Of a stretch of 64,000 nt of DNA, positions 19,450 through 26,977 are shown piece after piece. Within the stretch, counting starts at the first letter, position 1; each line of letters opens with the position of its first letter. Under the pieces are notes generated by a model. It did not search any database. It was not told where the DNA came from and saw only the letters and a list, made by a program, of their open reading frames with translations. Location of the stretch: positions 1 through 64,000 of the forward strand of contig NZ_JAPUVI010000043.1 in the NCBI RefSeq assembly GCF_029255285.1, written 5' to 3'. The translations under genes and the position numbers were made by a program. Source of the DNA: Accumulibacter sp. (lineage in GTDB: Bacteria; Pseudomonadota; Gammaproteobacteria; Burkholderiales; Rhodocyclaceae).

Positions 19450-21240
19450 TCAATGCCAGCCGCCGGCCCCGCCTTGTTGCCGGGCCTGATGGTCGCGGCG
19501 CAGGTTTTCCTCCAGTTCCTCGCGTCCACTCTTGACGATGGCCACGGTTTTTGCTTCGTCGCGGAAATGTGGCAGCATGGTCTCGAGCGTGCTGAGGTTG
19601 TGCCGCCGGAAAGCCTCGGCGATCTGCCGCGCTTCGTAGGGATCGACGCCGAGCAGCGTCAGCGCCTGGCGGGCACTGCGCAGCGACGACTCGAAGGTTT
19701 CGCGCTCGATCGACGCCACTCCGCGATCGGCCAGTTCGAGCCAGTGGCGGACGTTGCGCGCACGGGCGACGATGGCGAGCTTGGGGAAACTGGCCTTGGC
19801 CAGATCGACCAGCGCCAGGCTGTCGGCGACATCGTCGATCGCGACGACCAGCAGCCTGGCCCTGGCGGCGCCGGCCGCTTCGAGCAGATCGAGGCGCGTC
19901 GCGTCGCCGTAGAAGACCTGATAACCATAACGGCGCAGCGTCTCGATCTGATCGGGGTCATGATCGAGGACGGTGATCGGAACGCCTTGCGCCAGCAGCA
20001 CCCGGCCGACGATCTGTCCGTAGCGTCCCATGCCGGCGATGATCACCGCTGCCCCCTCGTCGTCGATCGCATCGGCGGCGCGTTGCGTTAAGGCCCGGCG
20101 TGCGGTCAGGCGATCGAAAGCGATCAGCAGCAGCGGCGTGGCCGCCATCGAGAGCGCCACGGCGGCAGCCAGCAGTCCTTCCCACGCGCGCGGCAGGACA
20201 TTTGCCTCGCGCGCGACGCCGAGCACGACGAAGGCAAACTCGCCGGCTTGCGAGAGCAGCGCCGCAAACAGCCAGCGCTCGCTCGCTGGAACGTCGAGGC
20301 GCGGCGCGATCGCCGCCAGCATCGCCACCTTGACGACCAGCAGGCCGACGACCACCAGCGTCAGCAGGCCGGGGCGGGCGATGACCTGCGCGAAGTCGAT
20401 CGACATGCCGACGGCAATGAAGAACAGCCCCAGCAGCAGCCCTTTGAAGGGTGCGATGTCGCTTTCCAGCGCGTGCCGGTATTCGGAACTGGCGAGCAGC
20501 ACGCCGGCCAGGAAAGCACCGAGCGCCATCGACAGTCCGGCGCTGTTCATCAACTGGGCGATGCCGATAACCAGCAGCAGCGCGAAAGCGGTAAAGATCT
20601 CGCGCACTTCGGACTTGGCGATCAGCCGCATCAGAGGCCGCGTCAGAAAGCGGCCGATGAGCACCACGCCGACGATCGCACCGATCGCCTTCACGGCGCC
20701 GAGCCAGCCGGCGCCGCCGTCGCCGCCGGCGTTACCGAGAAACGGTACCAGGGCGATCAGCGGGATCGCTGCGATGTCCTGGAAGAGCAGTACGGCGAAG
20801 CTGCTGCGGCCGACGGGCGCCGTCATCAGGTTGCGTTCGCTCATCGTCTGCACGGCAATCGCCGTCGACGACAGGGCCAGCGCCAGTCCGGTGGTGAGCG
20901 CGGCCTGCCAGGGCAGGCCGAGCGCCAGCAGGCAGAGAGCGAGTGCCGAAGCACAGGCCACCATCTGCAGGCTGCCACCACCGAACACCGTGCGCCGCAT
21001 GGCGAACAGCCGCTTCACTTCGAGTTCGAGGCCGATCAGGAATAACATCAGGACGACGCCGAATTCCGCGAAGTGCAGCGTCGACTCGACGTCGTCGACC
21101 AGCCGCAGGCCCCAGGGTCCGATCAGCCAGCCGGCGATCAGGTAGCCGAGGACCGAACCGAGGCCGCTGCGCTTGGCCAGCGGCACGCAAACGACGGCGG
21201 CAGCGAGGTAGACCAGAGCGTCGTGCAGCAGCTCAGCCAT
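19450..21240 (-). CDS. kefC: Kef-type K+/H+ antiporter with RCK domain (KefB/KefC family)
   Basis: A 596-residue CPA2-family antiporter. About 12 membrane segments fill residues 1-380, with conserved LGYLIAGWLIGPWGL, LLFQDIAAIPLIAL and FLAGVLLASSEYRH. A cytosolic Rossmann RCK-N domain (VIIAGMGRYGQIVGRVLLAQG, near residue 400) follows and holds the glutathione/nucleotide-sensing site in Kef proteins. In E. coli KefC releases K+ and acidifies the cytosol during electrophile stress. The kefF-like gene overlaps it by 8 bases, which favours a KefC-type assignment. ATG 21240 is chosen with a GGTGA site; a GTG two codons upstream is also possible. Confidence 0.93.
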   Translation of the reverse strand: MAELLHDALVYLAAAVVCVPLAKRSGLGSVLGYLIAGWLIGPWGLRLVDDVESTLHFAEFGVVLMLFLIGLELEVKRLFAMRRTVFGGGSLQMVACASALALCLLALGLPWQAALTTGLALALSSTAIAVQTMSERNLMTAPVGRSSFAVLLFQDIAAIPLIALVPFLGNAGGDGGAGWLGAVKAIGAIVGVVLIGRFLTRPLMRLIAKSEVREIFTAFALLLVIGIAQLMNSAGLSMALGAFLAGVLLASSEYRHALESDIAPFKGLLLGLFFIAVGMSIDFAQVIARPGLLTLVVVGLLVVKVAMLAAIAPRLDVPASERWLFAALLSQAGEFAFVVLGVAREANVLPRAWEGLLAAAVALSMAATPLLLIAFDRLTARRALTQRAADAIDDEGAAVIIAGMGRYGQIVGRVLLAQGVPITVLDHDPDQIETLRRYGYQVFYGDATRLDLLEAAGAARARLLVVAIDDVADSLALVDLAKASFPKLAIVARARNVRHWLELADRGVASIERETFESSLRSARQALTLLGVDPYEARQIAEAFRRHNLSTLETMLPHFRDEAKTVAIVKSGREELEENLRRDHQARQQGGAGGWH

Positions 21241-21772
21241 CTTCACCCGCCGCGACGAAGTTCAGCAAGCGCTGGCGATACTCGGCCGCACACTGGTGCA
21301 GCGCCAGTTTGTCGATCTCGTGGGCTCCGTGTACGACCAGCGGCGGCAGCCAGTGCATGCCGCAGTAGCGGGCGGTCATCTCGATCGCCGGGGTGAAGGC
21401 GGAGAACGGAAAACGGTGTGCTCCCTGCGGCGTGTAGGTGTCCGACGGACCTCCGGTGGTCGTCACCCACAGGCAGGACTTGCCGACAAGTGCCGTACCG
21501 CCGTCGCCGGTGGCCCAGCCGTTGGCGAGCACCGTGTCGAACCACAGCTTCTGCAGCGCTGGCGCCGAGTACCACATGATCGGGTGTTGCCAGACGATCA
21601 GTTGCGATTCGAGCAGAAGTCTGCGTTCCGCCGCGACGTCGATGTCGAAGTCCGGATAGCGGTCGTACAGCGAGTGAACCGTCACCGACGGCAGCTCGCA
21701 CACGGCGTCGAGCAGGACGCGATTGGCGCGCGATCGGGTCGGATGCGGATGCGCGTAAATCAGGGCGATCAA
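21233..21772 (-). CDS. kefF: KefF-like NAD(P)H quinone oxidoreductase, KefC ancillary protein
   Basis: A 179-residue flavodoxin-fold protein. IALIYAHPHPTRSRANRVLLDAV at the N-terminus and the LYDRYPDFDIDVAAE, IVWQHPIMWYSAPALQKLW and GHGG-like GDGGTALVGK stretches align well with E. coli KefF, which binds FMN, reduces quinones and activates KefC. I place the start at TTG 21772, with GAGGA six bases upstream, because it gives the same N-terminus as KefF; a GTG at 21817 directly after the preceding stop would add 15 unconserved residues. Coupled to kefC downstream. Confidence 0.88.
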   Translation of the reverse strand: MIALIYAHPHPTRSRANRVLLDAVCELPSVTVHSLYDRYPDFDIDVAAERRLLLESQLIVWQHPIMWYSAPALQKLWFDTVLANGWATGDGGTALVGKSCLWVTTTGGPSDTYTPQGAHRFPFSAFTPAIEMTARYCGMHWLPPLVVHGAHEIDKLALHQCAAEYRQRLLNFVAAGEDG

Positions 21773-21817
21773 GAGCGATCCTCGGCCGGATGGAGGGAAC
21801 GATCGACCATCGGCCAC

Positions 21818-24469
21818 TCAGCCACCGGCCAGTCCGGCCAGGCGCGAGAGATCGCCGCGCCGCAGGTCGCCGCGCAGCGGCGTCAAATCCGTCCCCGCCT
21901 GTACGACACGCGTGAAATCCTTCGCCGAGCGCGGCGGCCCGACGTAGATCGCGCCGACCAGCACGCCCTGGCGCAGGATCAGCCGCCACCACGCCGCATC
22001 GTGCGGCGCCGCGGTGTATTCCTCGTCGCCTGGGCGGGCGACGATTTCGCCGAAACTGCGCAGATCGATACCGTCGCACTTGAGCTGCAGTACGATGCGC
22101 GGAGCCTGGTAGGTGGTATCCAGGCCGAGCAGCGCGCCGGCGGCCGTGTTCGCCTGAGCCACGCCGACCGCCCACAGGCCGCCGATCGCACCGGGCAACT
22201 CGGCGACGTCGCCGATGGCGTAGATGTCCGCGTCGCTGGTCCGCATGCAGGCATCGACCTGGATGCCGCGGCCGACTTGCAGCCTGGCGGCGCGCGCCAG
22301 TTGCACGTTGGCGCCGATGCCGAGGCAGGCGACGAAGACATTCGCCCGCGCGCAGGGGCCGTGGGCCAGCCACGCGGCACGCAGCGTTTCACCTCGACCC
22401 TCCCAGCGGCTGACTTGAGTGTCGGTGAGCACCTCGATACCGATGCCTTCGAGATAGGCGGCCAGACGGGCGGCACCCTGTTCGTCAAGTTGGGCGTTCA
22501 TCAGTCGGTCCGATCGCTGCAGGAGAGTGACGTGCAAACCCAGGTGATGCAAGGCGTCGGCCGCTTCGACGCCGAGTACGCCGCCGCCGACGACCAGCGC
22601 GCGCCGTGCCAGCCGCCGTTGCACGTAGTTGCGCAAAGCCTGCGCATCCTCGGCCGTGCGCAGGACGAAAGCGTTTTCGAAGGACAGGAAGTCGGCGTCC
22701 GGCGTCGTTCCGTGCGCCCCGGTGGCCAGAATCAGCTTGTCGTAGGGCAGGCTCTCGCCGGTGGCCAGCAGTACCGTCTTGTTCTGCCGGTCGATCGAGC
22801 GGACGATCGAGTTGCGCCACACCGCGACCCGGTTGCGGTCGTACCAGTTGTCCGGGATCAGTTGCAGGCCATCCATGCCCGTGCGGCCGTAGATCAGCCG
22901 GCCGATCGCCATGCGGTTGTAAAAGTGCAGCGGTTCGCTGCTGATCATGTCGATCTGCAGCGAGGCGCTGAGGCGGCGCAACTGTTCGGCGGCACTGGTG
23001 CCGGCGACGCCGTTGCCGACGATCAGGACTCGCGAAACGCCGCTGCCCAGCGCATGGTCCACCGCTGGCGCGGCCGGCGTCGCCGCCGCCGGCTCGTCGG
23101 CGGCGGAAGTCGGATCGCGATCGATCACCACCGGGCCGCTGACCCGGCACATGCACGCCAGCCGTGCCTTGCCTTCCAGTCCGAGGCGGCGCAGCGTAGC
23201 CGTTTCGTCGTCGCCGGCCGGAGACAGGTGCTTGCTGCCGGCGCACACGACCACCGCGTCGGCACCACAGAGGCCAGCCCGGCAGCCGTAGTTGATCTTC
23301 AGGCCGGCGCTTTCGATGGCATCGAGCAGCGTGGCGCCGGGCGCGACCGGGAAAGCGATTTTCGTCTCGCGATCGGTTACCTCCGCTGTCTGCTTGCCGC
23401 CGAAGCGGGTACGCATTTGGGTCTTTCGGCTTGGCTCGGGCGCTGGCTCGGCGGCCTTGGCGGACGCCTGGCGAAACAATCCTTCGGCGTACAGGCTGGC
23501 GCCGAGCAGGACCAGGCCGCCAATGGCACCGACGCTGCGCGTCGCCGCGACGAGCCAGTCGGGCGGCGCAAACGAAAGAAATCGGGACAGCGTGGCGAGC
23601 ACGATGGGGCCGCCAAACCAGTAGAATATGGCCAGCGCGACGGCAGCGAAAACCGCGGCGACGCGGTGCGGCGACAAGGGGAAAAAGCTGGTGGCGATGG
23701 CATAGAGTCCGGCCGACGCGCAGCAGGACGCGAGCAGGATGGCGAGATAGATCTCGTAGCCGTAGCCCTGGCTTGGCCCCTGCAGAAAATAGCCGCAGAT
23801 CAATCCGGGCAGCAGGCCGATGAACAGGCGGCGCTGGCCGGCGTAGCGCGGGTCGGGATCGGCGAGGTCGGCAAAAATCGCGCCACGTGGGTTGAAGTCG
23901 TAGCAGTTCTTCTGACATCCGACGCAACTCGGGCAATAGCCGTTCGGCACGACGACCAGGGGTGCCTGCCCATAGGTGCGCTGAATCGGTCCGAGGGGAC
24001 AGAAAGTGCCACACCAGCCGCTGCGCCCGGCGAAGATCAGGCCGCCGACAAACGCCAGACTCAGTACGCCGACGATCCCCGCCGCCACCAATGCGCCTTC
24101 GTGGTTGAGAAGCGGCGCGCGGGCGGCGACACAGGTCAGGAAAAGGGTGACGGCGACGAGAAAAGCGGTGTCCTTCCACTTGCCAGGCAAGGGTCGATTG
24201 CGACTGCTGTTGGTCATGCGCGGAATCTGGTTCACAAAGGCCATCGGACAGATCTGTCGCCACAGACCGGGAGCGATCACCAGTACGGCGGGCAGCACGG
24301 GGATCGCCAGCCCCCACCAGAGCGGCAGTCCGATCGCCGGATCGACCGTCAACAGGACGGCGAAACCCAGGGTGAGCAGCAGCGTGGCGACGCGCAAGAC
24401 CTGCCAGACAGGCTTCGGCAAGGCCGACCGGCGCTTGGTGTAGTTGGCGAAGAAGACTTCGGGGTTCAT
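21818..24469 (-). CDS. three-module membrane redox protein: NosR/NapH-like FeS core, [2Fe-2S] ferredoxin domain and FAD/NAD(P) reductase
   Basis: An 883-residue fusion. Residues 1-330 hold 7-8 membrane segments and, between them, CGTFCP (Cys153/157) and a ferredoxin-type C-x2-C-x2-C-x3-C cluster site (Cys179, 182, 185, 189), resembling NapH/NosR polyferredoxins. Residues 360-450 form a ferredoxin-like domain with Cys396, Cys401, Cys409, Cys439 and Cys441; the usual third ligand position (404) is Asp. Residues 478-850 are a pyridine nucleotide-disulfide type reductase, with an FAD site GNGVAG, an NAD(P) site GGGVLG and DADIYAIGDVAE. A plausible role is moving electrons between NAD(P)H and quinone or periplasm. 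It is upstream of kefF and kefC in the same orientation. Confidence 0.82.
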   Translation of the reverse strand: MNPEVFFANYTKRRSALPKPVWQVLRVATLLLTLGFAVLLTVDPAIGLPLWWGLAIPVLPAVLVIAPGLWRQICPMAFVNQIPRMTNSSRNRPLPGKWKDTAFLVAVTLFLTCVAARAPLLNHEGALVAAGIVGVLSLAFVGGLIFAGRSGWCGTFCPLGPIQRTYGQAPLVVVPNGYCPSCVGCQKNCYDFNPRGAIFADLADPDPRYAGQRRLFIGLLPGLICGYFLQGPSQGYGYEIYLAILLASCCASAGLYAIATSFFPLSPHRVAAVFAAVALAIFYWFGGPIVLATLSRFLSFAPPDWLVAATRSVGAIGGLVLLGASLYAEGLFRQASAKAAEPAPEPSRKTQMRTRFGGKQTAEVTDRETKIAFPVAPGATLLDAIESAGLKINYGCRAGLCGADAVVVCAGSKHLSPAGDDETATLRRLGLEGKARLACMCRVSGPVVIDRDPTSAADEPAAATPAAPAVDHALGSGVSRVLIVGNGVAGTSAAEQLRRLSASLQIDMISSEPLHFYNRMAIGRLIYGRTGMDGLQLIPDNWYDRNRVAVWRNSIVRSIDRQNKTVLLATGESLPYDKLILATGAHGTTPDADFLSFENAFVLRTAEDAQALRNYVQRRLARRALVVGGGVLGVEAADALHHLGLHVTLLQRSDRLMNAQLDEQGAARLAAYLEGIGIEVLTDTQVSRWEGRGETLRAAWLAHGPCARANVFVACLGIGANVQLARAARLQVGRGIQVDACMRTSDADIYAIGDVAELPGAIGGLWAVGVAQANTAAGALLGLDTTYQAPRIVLQLKCDGIDLRSFGEIVARPGDEEYTAAPHDAAWWRLILRQGVLVGAIYVGPPRSAKDFTRVVQAGTDLTPLRGDLRRGDLSRLAGLAGG

Positions 24470-24492
24470 GGCGTGCCTCCCGGGTTAGGCGC

Positions 24493-24966
24493 TCAGCAGG
24501 CGATATCGAGCCGCCGCAAGCGTCGACTGGCGTAGACGGCGAGATCCTCGAGCAGGGCGATGGCCAGGACCGGCTTCCAGGCGGCCAACTGGGCGAACGA
24601 GGCGCGCCGCAAAGCCAGTAACTCGGTGGTTTCGAGAGCGGTGACGGTGATCGGGCTGGCCTCGCCGTCGAGAAAGGACGAGATGCCGAAAACTTCGCCA
24701 TCGGACAGGCGGTCCAGTTCCCGCTCGCTACCGTCCGCCGCGCTGCAAGTCATTCGGACGCTGCCGGAAACGACGATGAACAAGGTCGTGTTGCGCTCGC
24801 CACGCGCGACGATCGGGCGGCCAGCGGCAAAGCGCAGTTCGGCGACGAAGGCGTGCAAACTGTCGAGTTCGTCGTCGGAGAACTCGCGCAACAACGGGCG
24901 CAAGCTCTCTGGAGGTACGATGGCGGTGACCTGCTGGTCCGGGTCGCTGTAGCTGAAAAACTTCAT
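24493..24966 (-). CDS. stand-alone cyclic-nucleotide-binding (Crp-like) domain protein
   Basis: A 157-residue protein with one cNMP-binding beta-roll (about residues 35-130; GRPIVARGERNTTLFIVVSGSVRM, then GEVFGISSFLDGEASPITVTALE). No helix-turn-helix follows; the sequence ends shortly after the C-helix, so it is a sensor or regulatory subunit, not a transcription factor. The phosphate-binding cassette lacks the classic RxSA of cAMP-binding CRP, so the ligand is uncertain. It lies 23 bases upstream of the redox fusion gene and 36 bases downstream of the FHA gene, with a GAGGAG ribosome-binding site; the three look co-transcribed. Confidence 0.85.
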   Translation of the reverse strand: MKFFSYSDPDQQVTAIVPPESLRPLLREFSDDELDSLHAFVAELRFAAGRPIVARGERNTTLFIVVSGSVRMTCSAADGSERELDRLSDGEVFGISSFLDGEASPITVTALETTELLALRRASFAQLAAWKPVLAIALLEDLAVYASRRLRRLDIAC

Positions 24967-25002
24967 CGTGGGCTCCTCGTGCGTTTTTCGGTACCACTCG
25001 TT

Positions 25003-26652
25003 TCAAGCCGTCTTGCCATCGTCGCCCGGCAGCGATGCGCCGCCAAAGGTTTGCAGGAAGGAACGGACGGGTTGCTCGGGCTGCAGGGCGGCGCGGCTGT
25101 TCCAGCGTTCGACATAAATGTCCCACAGCCGCGCTTTGCGTGAGCTCAACAACTGGCCGATGAAACTCTCCGCGGACGCCGCCTGGTCGATGGCTTCTGG
25201 GGCCAGTTCTTTGGACAAGACCCGGGTCGCCACTCGAACGGCGGCGTCGATCTGCCGGAAGTGCTGGCGCAACTCGTCAAGGCTCGCCTGGAACGCTTGG
25301 CGGCTGTCGAGAAAGGCGCGTCTCGGTGGTCCGAAGAGCACTCGCAGGGCTTCTTCGTTGGTCGGCATGATGGCCAGCGGATTGCTGGTACCGGCGCGCA
25401 CGCCCGACGGCGGGCCGACCGAGGCGTCGCGCATGACCAGCAACTGGCGGATTTCGTCGGTGAGGAGCAGCACGAGTTCCGCCAGTTGTCCGCCGAGTGC
25501 GGCGGCATCGGTTTCACCGATGTCGGCCGGCGAAAGCCCCAAAGCGTTGGCCACGGCGGCCAGAAAGCGGTCGTCCGCCGTGGCCGCCGCAGGCGATCGT
25601 CCTTCGCCTCGGCTGCCGCCTTCGTCGCCCGTCTCGGCAGGCGGCCGATCGGCGTCGCCCGCGTCGCCCGTTTTTGCGGTCTGGACTTCCCCTGTCGTTG
25701 CCGCCGGTTTTTTGGGCACCCGTGCCAGGCGGGTCACGCCGTCGTCGCCTGGAGCGGCTTTCGCGCCGGCGGCGTCGCTTCCTCCAGCGGCTGCCACCGG
25801 GATAGCCGGCAGGTCGGCCAGCGTTGCCGCCGGGTCGCCGCCGCGCCGCGCGCTCCCGCGAGGCCGGGCCGCCGCTGGCGGTGGCGAAGAAACCGCCTCG
25901 GGCGGTGAGGCCGGGGCTTGCTCTTCCGCCTTGCCGGTCGGCGGCACGCTCCTCGGCAGGCCGCTGATGCGTACGGCGATCAGATAGCTGCCGATCAACA
26001 GCCGGTCACCGTCGGACAAGCGATAGGCGCTGGTGATCCGCTCGCTGCCACCATTGACGAAGGTACCGTTGGCGGATCTGTCCTCGAGCAGGAAGGCGCC
26101 GTCGGCGAAGCGGATTGAGCAGTGGTCGCGGGAAACGCCGCCGGTCCGGTCGGGCAGCGTCCAGTCCGCATTGTCGTCGCGGCCGATCTTCAGCATCCCC
26201 TGGCGGCCGAGCCGGACCGCCGGTGGCTGCAGGTCGCCAGGCTTGTTGTCGACCGTCAGTTCCAGCCAGGGTTCGGCAGCCGTTGCGCCAATTAGGCGCG
26301 TCCGCTCGTCGGCCGCCGGCTGTTCGTCACCACCGCTCAGTTCGACGCGGACGACGTAGGCACCGATCCGCAGCCTCTCGCCATCGCGCAAGTTGTGCGG
26401 ACCGCTCAGACGGGTCGGGCTGCCGTCGATGAAGGTGCCGTTGGTCGACAAGTCGTACAGCAGGTAGCTGTCGGCCGAGCGACGAATTTCGCAGTGCCTG
26501 CCCGACATCAGCCGGCTGGGATCCGGCAGAGTCCAGTCGAGGCCGGTCAGGCGTCCGATGGCGAGGCACTCCCGGTCGCCGAAGTCGATGCCGGTATCGG
26601 CGTCGGCCGGCAGACCCGTCGCGTTCTCGAGCGTCAGACGAAGACATTTCAT
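25003..26652 (-). CDS. double FHA-domain protein with TagH-like (type VI secretion) C-terminal region
   Basis: A 549-residue cytosolic protein. FHA 1 spans about residues 20-105 (Arg34, Ser50, His53, Asn71 of the phosphothreonine-binding set) and FHA 2 about 135-228 (GRDDNADW, SRDHCSI, NGTF). A low-complexity Pro/Ala/Gly linker covers 235-390. The C-terminus (NPLAIMPTNEEALRVLFGPP, then AESFIGQLLSSRKARLWDIYVERW) resembles the C-terminal domain of T6SS FHA proteins (TagH/ImpI). No other T6SS gene is in the window, so it is an orphan or works elsewhere. FHA domains bind phosphothreonine, implying a Ser/Thr kinase partner. Start ATG 26652 has an AGGAG site. Confidence 0.85.
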   Translation of the reverse strand: MKCLRLTLENATGLPADADTGIDFGDRECLAIGRLTGLDWTLPDPSRLMSGRHCEIRRSADSYLLYDLSTNGTFIDGSPTRLSGPHNLRDGERLRIGAYVVRVELSGGDEQPAADERTRLIGATAAEPWLELTVDNKPGDLQPPAVRLGRQGMLKIGRDDNADWTLPDRTGGVSRDHCSIRFADGAFLLEDRSANGTFVNGGSERITSAYRLSDGDRLLIGSYLIAVRISGLPRSVPPTGKAEEQAPASPPEAVSSPPPAAARPRGSARRGGDPAATLADLPAIPVAAAGGSDAAGAKAAPGDDGVTRLARVPKKPAATTGEVQTAKTGDAGDADRPPAETGDEGGSRGEGRSPAAATADDRFLAAVANALGLSPADIGETDAAALGGQLAELVLLLTDEIRQLLVMRDASVGPPSGVRAGTSNPLAIMPTNEEALRVLFGPPRRAFLDSRQAFQASLDELRQHFRQIDAAVRVATRVLSKELAPEAIDQAASAESFIGQLLSSRKARLWDIYVERWNSRAALQPEQPVRSFLQTFGGASLPGDDGKTA

Positions 26653-26977
26653 GCGTTGCTCCTGGAAAGTGGTGGGTCGGCCGAGCGACGGCCCGTGGCG
26701 CTCCTGTCGGTCGTTGTTGCGGATCGGACGTGGCGCATTCTCGGCCAAAGCGCTACTTTGGGGCAAGCGCTTTCCGGACGGAATTCGTTCGCCAATTCAG
26801 CACCATGCTCATGGGATTTGACGGCGAGTGGCGAGGTCGGGGATACTCCGGACGCGGCGTCAGGCGGCCGTCAAGCCGGCATGACGCGCGTTGGGGTTTG
26901 AGTCGGCGCAGGCCGGCACTTTCGCCCATTCCAAGCCAGTGTCCAAACGATGCAACCGACCCGGAAGGCGGGAAGCC
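26653..26977. other. 325-base divergent intergenic region between the FHA gene and the CBM21-EEP gene
   Basis: It contains no credible gene but must carry two divergent promoters. The one clear element is an inverted repeat, AAAGCGCT (26747-26754) and AGCGCTTT (26766-26773), spaced by 11 bases. I could not assign a confident -35/-10 pair on either strand. Confidence 0.5.
26747..26773. promoter_or_regulatory. inverted repeat AAAGCGCT-N11-AGCGCTTT in the divergent promoter region
   Basis: Perfect 8-base arms, each itself containing the palindrome AGCGCT, are centred about 110 bases from the FHA start and 220 from the EEP start. It is a candidate binding site for a regulator of both divergent operons. 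No known regulator is matched. Confidence 0.4.

Noticed and set aside
17799-19529. 576-codon minus-strand frame opposite the RND pump
   Set aside because: Composition is Arg/His/Gln/Asp-rich as expected of a shadow frame, and no ribosome-binding site or motif is present.
21296-24535. 1079-codon plus-strand frame opposite the kefF-redox genes
   Set aside because: Long only because of codon bias of the real minus-strand genes; no recognisable domain.
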